This document shows, piece after piece, positions 43,701 to 52,142 of a stretch of 64,000 nucleotides of DNA. The notes beneath the pieces were generated by a model. That model worked only from the letters and a program-made list of their open reading frames with translations, ran no database searches and had not been told where the DNA came from. Both the position numbers and the translations under genes were made by a program. This DNA is from Robiginitalea aurantiaca (GTDB taxonomy: Bacteria; Bacteroidota; Bacteroidia; Flavobacteriales; Flavobacteriaceae): contig NZ_JAUDUY010000007.1 of assembly GCF_030380815.1 (NCBI RefSeq), positions 1-64,000 of the forward strand, given 5' to 3'. Each line of letters opens with the position of its first letter. Position 1 is the stretch's first letter.

Positions 43701-46700
43701 GGATGACAATTATTACTCTCTCGGGGAAGGAGGGGGGGCCCTGTACGACCTGGATATTTACCTGACAGATGCTGCGGGCAATCCACAAAAAGGAGACAAT
43801 ATTGTGAATACGGGCGTAGACCCTATAGAGATATTTTATTTCAACGTAAACACGGCTGGAGCGGATACTTTCCTCGTGATTGAATATGCGGAGGGCAGCA
43901 CCCCCGTTCCTGCGGGAACCAAGCTCAAGTTTGTGGTTTTCCGGGCAGGAAATAGTGGGGAGTTTCCCTCTTCACCTGCCTTGAATGGATCCACTGTAAT
44001 AGGCCATGCCAACGCGGAAAGTGCAGTCACTGTCGGGGCAGTATTTTATGGAAATACCCCGAATTATGGTGTTGCAGGAGGAATTCCCATCCCGCAGAAT
44101 TCATCCTCCCAGGGAGGGACTGAAACCGAGGGATCAGTCCGCAATAAACCCGATATTATGGCTCCAACCGGAGTGGATACCTCAGTACTTCTCGGAGGGT
44201 TAGGGGATACGGACGGATCTGGATTTCCCAACTTTTTTGGAACCTCAGCCTCCGCGCCTCATGTAGCCGCAGCGGCAGCCCTTGTGGATGAGGCAATCGA
44301 TAAATATTTGAAAGATCCTGCTACGGGAGATTTTTTACCGGGTATTGATCCAGCTATCTATAATGGCAAGGACTTACTGCTCAACAACACGGTATCCATG
44401 ACGAATACTTTTTCGGGATACGACTTAAAAAATGGAAGGGGTTATATTTCGGTGGATGCTGCTATTGGTACTTTTGCGAACCCGATTCCTGAATTCAACA
44501 CCTTCGATCCAACATTTGCAGAAGTTATTGCAGCTGACCCTGATTTTGTTCCGGGCGCAGAACCGACGTTTGTCACATTGGAGGGCGAATTCTTTACAGA
44601 TGAGTCCGAGGTATATTACAGGGGAGAACTTATGACTCGGGATACGGAAGGTGATCTTGATATCCTGGATAGTTACCAGGTAACCAGTAGCACAACTATC
44701 GAAATTTATCTGGGGCCTTTTGTGGGAGCACCTACCTTTTATGTAGTCAATCCCCCTGGGGCACTAACCAATGGAACTGACGGAGGCGAGTCAGAGACCC
44801 AGGGTATTCTGGAGGTTGAAGTCCAGGACCTGATTATTAAGCCGGACACCGATTCCCGCCTCTACGGCCAGGAAAACCCGGATTTTACGTTTACTATCTA
44901 TGCGCCGGGGATTGGAGAAGAAGTTGGAGACCCAATTACGGATACGGCCATCCTGGATTTATTTGCAGATGATACCCTTTTTGACTTTAGCTATACAACT
45001 TCTGCTACACCTTCTTCGGACATAGGGAATTACAATGTGGACCTTTCGATAGACGCCATTGATCCCGGACTTACCGAATTATTCAATATTGAGTTGCAAA
45101 GCGGGACCTTATTTATCGATCCGATGCCTGTTACTATAGAGGCGGTCTTTGTGGATGATGCCACTGGCGAAATAATAGATGTGCTCGAATATGGATCGGG
45201 TGTACCGACTATAGAGTTTCGATATACTTTTGGGGAAGCAGCGGAAACTGATGATCCGGTGTTGCCCGTACAGCAGGATTTTGCCTTGCAGCACACCAGT
45301 GCCTTTAACCTCATGAACGGGTTTAGCCTTCTGAACGGTTTCAGCTTGCGAAATGGCTTTAGCCTCAGGAACGCAGATGGTACGCCATATGATGGTATCG
45401 GAGATCCTTTTGTCAATGGATTTTCCCTGACCAATCGATCTTTCTGGGTATCTGAGGTGTCTGAAGTTGGCGCCCTGGATGCGGAAGCCAATGGATTCTC
45501 ACTGCGCAATGGATTTTCCCTGAGAAACGGATTTAGCCTCAGGAACAGTGAAACGGTTGGCCCTGATCCTGATACGGGGGAATGGTTGCCCAAACTGATT
45601 CCGATCGATGCAAATTTATTTTCCATGGTGGTAGAGGATGAGTCTTCTAACGGCAGGGAGATCGGAACATCTTATTTGTATGAACCGGTTCCTGTGGATT
45701 CAAATGGCTTTAGTCTTTCCAATGGCTTCAGTCTTTCCAATGGCTTCAGTTTGTCTAATAACAGTTTGCAGGTGAATGCATTCTCCCTGACCAATGGTTT
45801 TAACCTCCTGAACGGCTTCAGCCTGACCAATGGTTTCAGCCTGACCAATGCATTTTCATTGACTAATGGCTTCAGCCTTTCCAATGGCTTCTCCCTGAGA
45901 AATGCCTTCAACCTGACCAACGCGTTCAGCTTAACAAATAGCAGTCCGCCATCAGCAGAAGGAGAGACGATTGAAAATCCGCCTACTGCAGTGGAAGAAC
46001 CGTTGTTCCTGCTTAACAATGCGGATGCTCAGATCATCCAGGCCGACAACACCCAGCCCCTGTTGTTTAAAGCGGCTACTGTACTTTCCGGGCTTAACGT
46101 GGGCAATCATGTTACCATTGCCCCTGCCCTGATGAATACGAATTATAGGGTTTATCTTGAATTGTTCTCATATACGATAACCCCCAAGTCTGTTACGGTT
46201 ACGACTTCAGACTTCCTGGCAACAGGTGATGCTCCTGCAGTCTATGGGGATTATGGAGGGGATGTACAGCCTGAATTCCAGTATGAGGCCGTCGGATTGC
46301 AAAACGGGGATACCAAAGAAGAGGTGTTGGCCGGAATTGCACTGTATGCTGAGTGTACGGACTGTCCTACAGGTAAATACCCGGTAAATGCAACCGGTTA
46401 TGATATCCTGGCGAATTTCGATGCACTTACATCAGAGGCAGCCGATAATTACAACATCACTTTTACCGATAATCCAAATGAGATCGGCAAGTTCAGGGTA
46501 GATCCATTTGCCCTGACACTTAAAGTAGATGATGGAGCAAGAATCACCTATGGAGATGCAGGACCCTTTGATTTCGCCTACACCCTGAGTACAAGTGATG
46601 CGTCCTGGACAGAATCAGACCTGCCATATGGGGAAACTCCTTTTGAAATTTTTGGCGACTTGGTATTTGACCCTTTAACCGGGTGCTTGCTTCCAGATCC

Positions 46701-47703
46701 GCCAGAGGCTTCAGCGATTCCTGTGGGGACTCCAAATTATGATGTGACTTATCTGGCAGGTACGCTTGTCGTAGATCCGGCTACGCTTGATTTACAAATA
46801 GGGGATACATTCATTAATAATGGAGATCCTACTCCTTCAACTTTTGGTGTTATAGCTACAAATAGCCCACTGCCATGTGGTGATTCCGCTCCGGATGGTT
46901 CAACCGGCTTTACGTTCGCCATTTATCAGAATGGGCAACCCGTTACCACGAATCCATTAGTTGCGGGTGTTTACGAAGTTCGACTTGCTGCTGATACTGC
47001 ACTGCCCAGTGGATACGAGAATTATGTATTGGGAACTGTTCTTCCTGGTAAGCTTACCGTAAATCCTGAATTAGGCTGTAACGACAGGGTCACTGCATCT
47101 GATGTTTGTAAGGTGGATAATGTTGAGCTCCCCGGAGATCCACTTATCAATACCCTAGTGAAGTTTACAATAACAAATCCAAATGACGTACCGGTTTATA
47201 TCCCTGAAGGTCCTAAGAACAAGTTCAAGAGTGGAAATACGCACTTTGTGCTTGCAGCCGGAACGATGATAGAGATTTTTGAACCCGGAGAAACCATTAT
47301 CGAGGTCTACACGGATGGAGGAAATCTTCAACTGGAACTTATCAGTCCCGGTTGTAATAGCGCTTCCAAATCCGCTAATGGGTCCAACGCGAATCCTTGC
47401 AGTACAAACCTGAGTAGTAATACGGTAGAGGTCGATTCCTTTACACGGGAATTTGAAGCTGGAGTTCCAAGGGCTTACCCGAACCCGGCCACAGATTACC
47501 TGACCCTATTTGTGGGGAACATGGAAGGGGCTGTACGCGTTTCAGTCTTTGATGAGGTGGGCAGGCAATTGATGGTAAAGGAATATTCAGCCGAAGGGCA
47601 GGATGAGGTTTACCTCGACATCAGTGCCCTGAAAGAAGGGATCCTGACCATTGTGACCGAGAACCAGGGCGCGCGCTCTGCATTCCGGATCATTAAACAG
47701 TAG
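40729..47703 (+). CDS. Giant secreted subtilase-like protein with NGFSLx repeats, T9SS cargo
   Basis: A 2,324-residue protein. Signal peptide ending LSAQ; beta-helix-like region (about 30-190); three tandem 89-residue Ig-like repeats (about 307-574); subtilase (S8-like) domain (about 805-1235) with Asp in GVISDSYDN, Glu in SDEGRAM at the usual His position, Asn in SAGNFG and Ser in GTSASAPHVAA; YGQ/MBG-type beta domains; about twenty NGFSLx hexad units (about 1523-1739); two more MBG-type domains; and a type A T9SS sorting domain (about 2245-2324, YPNPATDYLTL). It is predicted to be exported by type IX secretion. The frame begins at a TTG (40696), but the ATG at 40729 precedes the signal peptide. 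Confidence 0.9.
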   Translation: MRTLLPHVSGRNTFSGLLFSFFLLFSMSLSAQDFITVAPGDWNAPSTWQGGRVPSYEIRNATVAINHDVVNNSGTNIVLRNRGELRVNGVTLDNQSNLNVRNGGRLEATNAVVIIGPGILNNDGTIVVERSQILKDGNVVNNGVIELSNGCFTLESGNYNNNGTTSGIGGLTVLGGNAKNSGTFSSGILYFTASGTDGLPGTQSTPEEVAAICAPCEAGETAPILDANAPTAFCADDTVPSLDSFVSSTAPSGAPLTWSTNSDPLVLGDHVAGDQIPVAGTNYFAFYYDALNNCASPVVSLNIQVNPDATATAGEDQTICEGDSVSLSGAFGGGASSGSWTTTGTGSFDNALSVTSVYTPSPEDIAAGTVTLTFTTNDPDGPCIAASDDVIVTINPDATAFAGEDQTICAGETISVTGTFGGGASSGSWTTTGTGSFDDASAVSPVYTPSEEDVTTGTVTLTFTTNDPEGPCIAASDDMIISINPLATAGAGEDQFINEGETVSVTGTFGGGASGGSWTTSGTGSFDDASAVSPVYTPSEGDVTAGTVTLTFTTDDPEGPCVAASDDVVITINPQITVSVSVTYPTENETDAICQGREQLATLTAVAAGGTGIYRYKWSNGETSSTISVSPDITEEYTVTVTDDFTPTSGIIPSVQAGDTVRVDNCDITDTSDLLKSFENLTTPLKEVALSYDKPGYEAPPFLGINTKDTENIEDDEIRVDITIVDNGAFLTFLDGLPNPIAPGDLFTVYDPNTNQLTATAIIRISDLLAFDVEPSINRVSEIVAIPGKIINQGDFAQGSLAGRLGWEVTGADIGIGVISDSYDNRGAAGADVVNNDLPGAANSLGFTTPVNNDFKFPGGGSDEGRAMAQIVHDVAPDAEIFFRSGFFGEYNFAAQIDLFAADPDVDIIVDDLTYLKEPYYSDGYIAQAVDAAVAAGKQYYVSAGNFGNLSYEATFTPSPGPNENKHLFDDDFLMALTDLDTGFYAIGLQWDDNYYSLGEGGGALYDLDIYLTDAAGNPQKGDNIVNTGVDPIEIFYFNVNTAGADTFLVIEYAEGSTPVPAGTKLKFVVFRAGNSGEFPSSPALNGSTVIGHANAESAVTVGAVFYGNTPNYGVAGGIPIPQNSSSQGGTETEGSVRNKPDIMAPTGVDTSVLLGGLGDTDGSGFPNFFGTSASAPHVAAAAALVDEAIDKYLKDPATGDFLPGIDPAIYNGKDLLLNNTVSMTNTFSGYDLKNGRGYISVDAAIGTFANPIPEFNTFDPTFAEVIAADPDFVPGAEPTFVTLEGEFFTDESEVYYRGELMTRDTEGDLDILDSYQVTSSTTIEIYLGPFVGAPTFYVVNPPGALTNGTDGGESETQGILEVEVQDLIIKPDTDSRLYGQENPDFTFTIYAPGIGEEVGDPITDTAILDLFADDTLFDFSYTTSATPSSDIGNYNVDLSIDAIDPGLTELFNIELQSGTLFIDPMPVTIEAVFVDDATGEIIDVLEYGSGVPTIEFRYTFGEAAETDDPVLPVQQDFALQHTSAFNLMNGFSLLNGFSLRNGFSLRNADGTPYDGIGDPFVNGFSLTNRSFWVSEVSEVGALDAEANGFSLRNGFSLRNGFSLRNSETVGPDPDTGEWLPKLIPIDANLFSMVVEDESSNGREIGTSYLYEPVPVDSNGFSLSNGFSLSNGFSLSNNSLQVNAFSLTNGFNLLNGFSLTNGFSLTNAFSLTNGFSLSNGFSLRNAFNLTNAFSLTNSSPPSAEGETIENPPTAVEEPLFLLNNADAQIIQADNTQPLLFKAATVLSGLNVGNHVTIAPALMNTNYRVYLELFSYTITPKSVTVTTSDFLATGDAPAVYGDYGGDVQPEFQYEAVGLQNGDTKEEVLAGIALYAECTDCPTGKYPVNATGYDILANFDALTSEAADNYNITFTDNPNEIGKFRVDPFALTLKVDDGARITYGDAGPFDFAYTLSTSDASWTESDLPYGETPFEIFGDLVFDPLTGCLLPDPPEASAIPVGTPNYDVTYLAGTLVVDPATLDLQIGDTFINNGDPTPSTFGVIATNSPLPCGDSAPDGSTGFTFAIYQNGQPVTTNPLVAGVYEVRLAADTALPSGYENYVLGTVLPGKLTVNPELGCNDRVTASDVCKVDNVELPGDPLINTLVKFTITNPNDVPVYIPEGPKNKFKSGNTHFVLAAGTMIEIFEPGETIIEVYTDGGNLQLELISPGCNSASKSANGSNANPCSTNLSSNTVEVDSFTREFEAGVPRAYPNPATDYLTLFVGNMEGAVRVSVFDEVGRQLMVKEYSAEGQDEVYLDISALKEGILTIVTENQGARSAFRIIKQ
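41650..42450 (+). repeat. Three tandem 267-bp repeats encoding Ig-like domains
   Basis: Units begin at 41650, 41917 and 42184, an exact 267-bp period (89 codons), nearly identical in protein (GEDQTICEG, GGGASSGSWTT, GTVTLTFTT). Such long near-identical repeats can gain or lose copies by recombination. Confidence 0.9.
45298..45945 (+). repeat. NGFSLx hexapeptide repeat blocks
   Basis: About twenty units of a six-residue pattern, consensus N-G/A-F-S/N-L-x, occur in four clusters separated by short non-repeat linkers. The last cluster has nine consecutive units. Codon choice varies between units (AATGGCTTCAGC, AACGGATTTAGC and so on), so protein-level selection, not recent DNA slippage, maintains the pattern. 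Confidence 0.92.
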
Positions 47704-47723
47704 GTTAACTAACTAGTTATATC

Positions 47724-47755
47724 AAGGGCCGGAAGCAATTCCGGCCCTTTTTTTA
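47724..47755 (+). terminator. Terminator of the giant T9SS protein gene
   Basis: AAGGGCCGGAA (47724-47734) pairs with TTCCGGCCCTT (47739-47749), followed by a T run, about 20 bp after the stop codon. Confidence 0.92.
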
Positions 47756-47819
47756 TGCCGGTTTGGCACCTTATGGATCTGTCGGAATTTGCTATCTTGA
47801 AACCTATAGCTTTAAGACC

Positions 47820-49397
47820 ATGAAGAACCGACCCCTTTGGATTTGTGCCCTGTTGCTTTTTGGAATGTTATCCTGCAAACAAGAGCAGCCGACCCGTGAG
47901 CAAGCAACGGATACAGAAGAGGTAACGGACAACCGGGAACCCCACAGGCCCCAATTCCATTTTACGCCCCCTTCCCATTGGATGAACGATCCGAACGGGA
48001 TGTTCTATCTGGATGGGGAATATCACCTGAGTTACCAGTATTATCCGGACAGTACGGTTTGGGGACCCATGCACTGGGGGCATGCCGTATCCAAAGACCT
48101 GGTGCGCTGGGAGCATCTGCCCATTGCCCTGTATCCGGATAGTCTCGGGTACATCTTTTCAGGGGGTTCGGTAGTGGATCTCAAAAATACCTCTGGCTTC
48201 GGGACAGCTGATAATCCCCCGGTAGTAGCCGCATTTACACATCACGATCCGGTTGGAGAAAAGGAAGGCCGGGATGATTTCCAGACCCAGAGCATTGCCT
48301 ACAGCCTGGATAAGGGCCGGACGTGGAAGAAATATTCAGATAATCCGGTGCTGGCCAATAGTGCAGGTATCCGGGATTTCAGGGATCCTAAGGTGATTTG
48401 GCACGAGGCGTCTCAGAAATGGATCATGGCCCTGGCGGTTTACGACCGCGTGCAGTTTTTCGGCTCTGAGGACCTTAAATCCTGGCAGTATCTCTCTGAA
48501 TTTGGAATCGTCGGGGATGACCGCCTGTGGGAGTGCCCGGATCTGTTTCCTCTTTACATTCCTGAAACAGATCAAACCAAATGGGTGCTGCTTGTCAGTA
48601 TTCAAAAAGATGCACCAAATGGTGGTACAGCAACGAGTTATTTTATAGGCGATTTTGACGGCAGTAAATTCATGGGGGATCCCGGCGATCAGAAATGGCT
48701 GGACTGGGGAACGGATAACTACGCTTTTGTAACCTGGGATAATGCGCCGGTGGAACCAACCCAACGGCTGGGTATTGGCTGGATGTCCAATTGGCAGTAT
48801 GCCCAGGAAGTGCCCACGGTAACCTGGCGATCGGCCATGACCCTCCCACGCATCCTTAGTTTAACTCCGGATGGGTCGGGTTATACCCTTGTTTCCAATC
48901 CTGTTGATGCGGTGAAGGGCCTTCGCTCCGTGGAAACAAAACTCCCATCGCTGACAATCCTGGGAGAGCAGGTGGTGAGGGGTTCCTTCAGCCCGTCTCA
49001 ATGCGAAATCCTGTTAAAAACAGACCTGGAGAAAACCACGGCCGGCCTTTTCGGGATCACACTTTCCAATGGAGCCGGTGACAGGCTGATTCTCGGTTTT
49101 GACCGGGATAATCAGCAGGTATGGGCAGACCGGCGCGGTTCAGGTCCTTCCGGGTTTTCGGAGGAGTTTTTTAAAGGCCCGCATGCTGCACCGCTACCTA
49201 TGGATGCGGATGCCGGAGGGGATCTCAGGATATTTCTGGATGTTGCCTCTGTGGAGGTGTTTGCCGAAGGGGGACGTATGAATTTTACCGAAATATTCTT
49301 TCCCTCAGAGCCCTATGACACACTCACCCTGTGGTCGGACGAAGGGGAGTGGGTTCTCCAGTCCGGCTCGGTCTACAGTTTAGATGGCACCTGGTAG
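47820..49397 (+). CDS. GH32 fructanase/levanase-type lipoprotein
   Basis: A 525-residue lipoprotein (lipobox GMLSC) with a five-bladed glycoside hydrolase 32 domain and a C-terminal beta-sandwich. All three catalytic signatures are present: the nucleophile in WMNDPNG (Asp57), the transition-state Asp in FRDPKV, and the acid/base Glu in WECPDLF. It would cleave terminal fructose from levan, inulin or sucrose at the cell surface or in the periplasm. The frame extends upstream to 47763, but the ATG at 47820 starts the signal peptide. TAGCTTTA just upstream (47806-47813) is a possible -7 box. No fructan uptake genes are adjacent. Confidence 0.93.
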   Translation: MKNRPLWICALLLFGMLSCKQEQPTREQATDTEEVTDNREPHRPQFHFTPPSHWMNDPNGMFYLDGEYHLSYQYYPDSTVWGPMHWGHAVSKDLVRWEHLPIALYPDSLGYIFSGGSVVDLKNTSGFGTADNPPVVAAFTHHDPVGEKEGRDDFQTQSIAYSLDKGRTWKKYSDNPVLANSAGIRDFRDPKVIWHEASQKWIMALAVYDRVQFFGSEDLKSWQYLSEFGIVGDDRLWECPDLFPLYIPETDQTKWVLLVSIQKDAPNGGTATSYFIGDFDGSKFMGDPGDQKWLDWGTDNYAFVTWDNAPVEPTQRLGIGWMSNWQYAQEVPTVTWRSAMTLPRILSLTPDGSGYTLVSNPVDAVKGLRSVETKLPSLTILGEQVVRGSFSPSQCEILLKTDLEKTTAGLFGITLSNGAGDRLILGFDRDNQQVWADRRGSGPSGFSEEFFKGPHAAPLPMDADAGGDLRIFLDVASVEVFAEGGRMNFTEIFFPSEPYDTLTLWSDEGEWVLQSGSVYSLDGTW

Positions 49398-49432
49398 ATA
49401 GCGCCCGGGGTGTAGTCCGTCCTCGGGTTGAG

Positions 49433-49476
49433 ATGACCTTAGTCATACTTTAGGAAATGGTGATGGCCTAACTTTA
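49433..49476 (+). promoter_or_regulatory. Crp/Fnr-type operator plus -7 box, mlaEFD operon
   Basis: ATGACCTTAGTCAT at 49433-49446 has perfect 5-bp arms (ATGAC/GTCAT). TAACTTTA at 49469-49476 is centred 33 bp away. The predicted start is only a few bases before the ATG at 49485, so the mRNA would be nearly leaderless. Confidence 0.7.
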
Positions 49477-49484
49477 CTATTGGC

Positions 49485-50267
49485 ATGGTCTACATCCAAT
49501 CCATAGTAAAGGGAATCAGGGACTTCCTGGCCGAAACCGGGCAACTTGCATTTTTTGCAGGCCGGTTTTTCAAGGAGGTGCTCAAACCTCCCTATGAGTT
49601 TCGCGAGCTCCTGCGACAGTGTTACCAAATGGGTAACCGGTCCCTTATGTTAGTGCTGGTTACCGGGTTTATCATCGGATTGGTGTTAACCCTGCAATCC
49701 AGGCCGACCTTAATCGAATTTGGCGCGGAATCCTGGATGCCCAATATGGTGGGAATTTCCATAGTACGTGAGATCGGTCCGGTAATAACGGCCCTTATCT
49801 GTGCCGGTCGCATCGCCTCGGGAATCGGGGCAGAGCTCGGATCGATGCGGGTTACAGAACAAATCGATGCTATGGAAGTTTCAGGTACCAATCCCTTTAA
49901 GTACCTGGTCGTTACGCGGGTTCTGGCTACAACCCTAATGTTACCCCTGTTGGTAATCTTTGGCGATATTATTGCGCTCTACGGGTCCGCCCTTATTGAA
50001 TTCCTCAAAGGGGGGATGAGTTTCCAGTTGTATTTCAACAAGGTCTTTGATGCCCTCTCTTTCGGTGATTTTATCCCTGCGACCACAAAATCGTTTTTCT
50101 TCGGGTTTGTTATCGGACTTGTGGGATGTTACAAGGGGTATTATTGTAAAAAGGGCACCGCCGGGGTGGGAAAGGCAGCGAATACGGCTGTGGTTATGGC
50201 TTCCCTCCTCGTTTTTTTTGTGGATTTTATGGCCGTATTTATCTCGGATATTTTTTATGAACTCTAG
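49485..50267 (+). CDS. mlaE: MlaE-family ABC transporter permease
   Basis: A 260-residue inner-membrane permease with about five spans. Family motifs include GFIIGLVLTLQ, GPVITALICAGRIASGIGAELGSM and EQIDAMEVSGTNP. With the next two genes it forms a phospholipid-transport complex that maintains outer-membrane lipid asymmetry. The gene order E-F-D with gaps of only 3 bp indicates an operon. The outer-membrane MlaA and periplasmic MlaC partners are not encoded here. Confidence 0.93.
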   Translation: MVYIQSIVKGIRDFLAETGQLAFFAGRFFKEVLKPPYEFRELLRQCYQMGNRSLMLVLVTGFIIGLVLTLQSRPTLIEFGAESWMPNMVGISIVREIGPVITALICAGRIASGIGAELGSMRVTEQIDAMEVSGTNPFKYLVVTRVLATTLMLPLLVIFGDIIALYGSALIEFLKGGMSFQLYFNKVFDALSFGDFIPATTKSFFFGFVIGLVGCYKGYYCKKGTAGVGKAANTAVVMASLLVFFVDFMAVFISDIFYEL

Positions 50268-50270
50268 CAC

Positions 50271-51053
50271 ATGGAACCCAAAATAAAACATAGCAGTCCT
50301 GTCGTACCCCCAGGTGGGCGTAAGGAGATGATCCGTATCCGGGATCTTCACAAGCGCTTTGGGGATAACCATGTGCTGAAGGGATTCAGTCTTACGCTTC
50401 ACGAAGGGGAAAGCCTGGTGGTTATGGGCAAATCCGGTTCCGGAAAGTCTGTAATGATCAAATGCCTTGTGGGGCTTATGGAACCGGACGAAGGATCCGT
50501 AGAGGTATTGGGGAAAGAGATATCGACCCTGGGCCAATCCGAGCTGGACGAGCTCAGGTCGGACATCGGATTCTTATTTCAGGGCAGCGCCCTGTACGAT
50601 TCCATGACGGTACGCGAGAATTTGGAATTTCCCATGCGAAGGCATGCCCAGAAGCTCGGGTTGGGAAAAGACACCTTGCCTTTTGTACTCGAGGCGCTCG
50701 AAAACGTCGGACTCGCGCATGCCATTGACCTGATGCCTGTGGAACTATCCGGGGGCATGAAGAGGCGGGTGGCCCTGGCACGGGCTCTTATCTTAAAACC
50801 GAAACTGATCTTTTACGATGAGCCTACAAGTGGTCTGGACCCGATTACCTCCAAGGAGATCATCGAACTCATGCGCAGCATACAGCGGAAATACGGAACC
50901 TCATCGCTGATCATCACCCACGATGTGGATTGCGCCCGTGTCATATCCGAACGAATCCTCCTGCTGGTAGAGGGTATAAATTATGCGGAGGGGACCTACC
51001 TTGAATTGTCGGGTAGTTCGGACCCGAAAATCGAAGCATTCTTTAAAAAATAA
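50271..51053 (+). CDS. mlaF: MlaF-family ABC transporter ATP-binding protein
   Basis: A 260-residue ATPase: Walker A GKSGSGKSV, Q-loop FLFQGSALYDSMTV, signature ELSGGMKRRV, Walker B KLIFYDEPTSGLD and switch His in ITHDV. It energises the Mla-type lipid transporter. The first 20 residues before MIRIRDLHKRFG are an extension, so an internal start at the ATG near 50328 is possible. Confidence 0.94.
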   Translation: MEPKIKHSSPVVPPGGRKEMIRIRDLHKRFGDNHVLKGFSLTLHEGESLVVMGKSGSGKSVMIKCLVGLMEPDEGSVEVLGKEISTLGQSELDELRSDIGFLFQGSALYDSMTVRENLEFPMRRHAQKLGLGKDTLPFVLEALENVGLAHAIDLMPVELSGGMKRRVALARALILKPKLIFYDEPTSGLDPITSKEIIELMRSIQRKYGTSSLIITHDVDCARVISERILLLVEGINYAEGTYLELSGSSDPKIEAFFKK

Positions 51054-51056
51054 GTC

Positions 51057-52040
51057 ATGGCAAAATCAACTTCACAATTCGTAAAACTCGGTGTATTTGT
51101 AGTCCTGGGGAGTTTGTTGATCCTCGTTATGGCGTACATGATCGGAAACGACCAGAACATTTTCAGGCCTACTTTCCAGATTACGGCGGTCTTCAACAAT
51201 GTCAACGGCCTGCAAAAAGGAAACAATGTTCGGTATTCGGGGATCAACGTAGGTACTGTGAAAGATATCGTGATGGAACAGGACACCAGTATACGGGTAT
51301 ACATGCAAATTCAGGAGGATATGCTGGCGCATATTAAAGACAATGCAGTGGCTATAGTGGGTTCGGATGGTCTGGTAGGCAGTATGCTGATCAACATCCT
51401 TCCCAGGCCCGGCCAGGGGCTTCCGGTTCAGGACGGGGATGAGATTGCCACAATCAGCCGGATCATTACCCAGGACATGCTCTCCACCCTGAATGTCACC
51501 AATGAAAATGCAGCATTGCTCACGGCAGACTTGCTGGAAGTGACCCGGGCGATGCGGAATGGTTCCGGGGTGCTTTCCCGCCTGCTTTACGACAGCACAA
51601 TGGCCAGGGATCTCCATCAGAGCTTCCACAATCTTCAGGTAAGTACGGCCAAGTCCGAACGGGCTATCGACAGGTTAAACCAGATGATAGAACAATGGCG
51701 ACTTGAGCAGAGCGCGCTTACCCTGGTGATGGATGATCCTGAATTCCGTGATCAAATCCGGCGGGTGGCGGCTAATTTGGATAGTTCCGGGCAGGAGATA
51801 CGCCAACTGACAGGGCGTTTGAACGATTTGGCAGGTGGTTTGGAGGCAGGTGAAGGGACGCTTGGGATGCTCTTAAAAGATACTGCGATGGCAGCTGAGA
51901 TCCAGCATGGCTTGAAATATTTGGATTCTGGCCTGGTTAAATTCGATCAGAACATGGAAGCCCTCAAACACAATTGGTTAACCCGGGGGTACTTCAAAAA
52001 ACTCGAAAAAGAGCAGCGAAAGGCAGCTAAAAAACAATAA
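51057..52040 (+). CDS. mlaD: MCE-domain (MlaD-like) lipid-transport protein
   Basis: A 327-residue protein with an N-terminal membrane anchor (about 9-28), an MCE domain (about 38-115: FNNVNGLQKGNNVRYSGINV, VGSDGLVGSMLINILP), and a long helical C-terminal region (about 150-300), characteristic of the longer MCE proteins of Bacteroidota. It binds lipids between membranes and completes the mlaEFD unit. Confidence 0.92.
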   Translation: MAKSTSQFVKLGVFVVLGSLLILVMAYMIGNDQNIFRPTFQITAVFNNVNGLQKGNNVRYSGINVGTVKDIVMEQDTSIRVYMQIQEDMLAHIKDNAVAIVGSDGLVGSMLINILPRPGQGLPVQDGDEIATISRIITQDMLSTLNVTNENAALLTADLLEVTRAMRNGSGVLSRLLYDSTMARDLHQSFHNLQVSTAKSERAIDRLNQMIEQWRLEQSALTLVMDDPEFRDQIRRVAANLDSSGQEIRQLTGRLNDLAGGLEAGEGTLGMLLKDTAMAAEIQHGLKYLDSGLVKFDQNMEALKHNWLTRGYFKKLEKEQRKAAKKQ

Positions 52041-52076
52041 CAGAAAAGACCACCCTGAAACATTTCAGGGTGGTCT
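52041..52076 (-). terminator. Terminator of the PepSY-like gene (possibly bidirectional)
   Basis: AGACCACCCTGAAA (52047-52060) and TTTCAGGGTGGTCT (52063-52076) form a 14-bp perfect stem. On the minus strand it is followed by TTTTCTG, so it mainly serves the minus-strand gene; it also lies right after mlaD. Confidence 0.75.
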
Positions 52077-52142
52077 GGGAAGACAGGGGCAGTCAGATGC
52101 AAAAGACACCGACATGCAAATACCCGTTAACGCATCTGCTCC

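Noticed and set aside
45030-46019. Long minus-strand open frames opposite the NGFSLx repeats, with repeats such as RLKPF and RENPL
   Set aside because: The repetition is the antisense mirror of the plus-strand hexads; the plus-strand frame is continuous over 7 kb with a signal peptide and T9SS domain.
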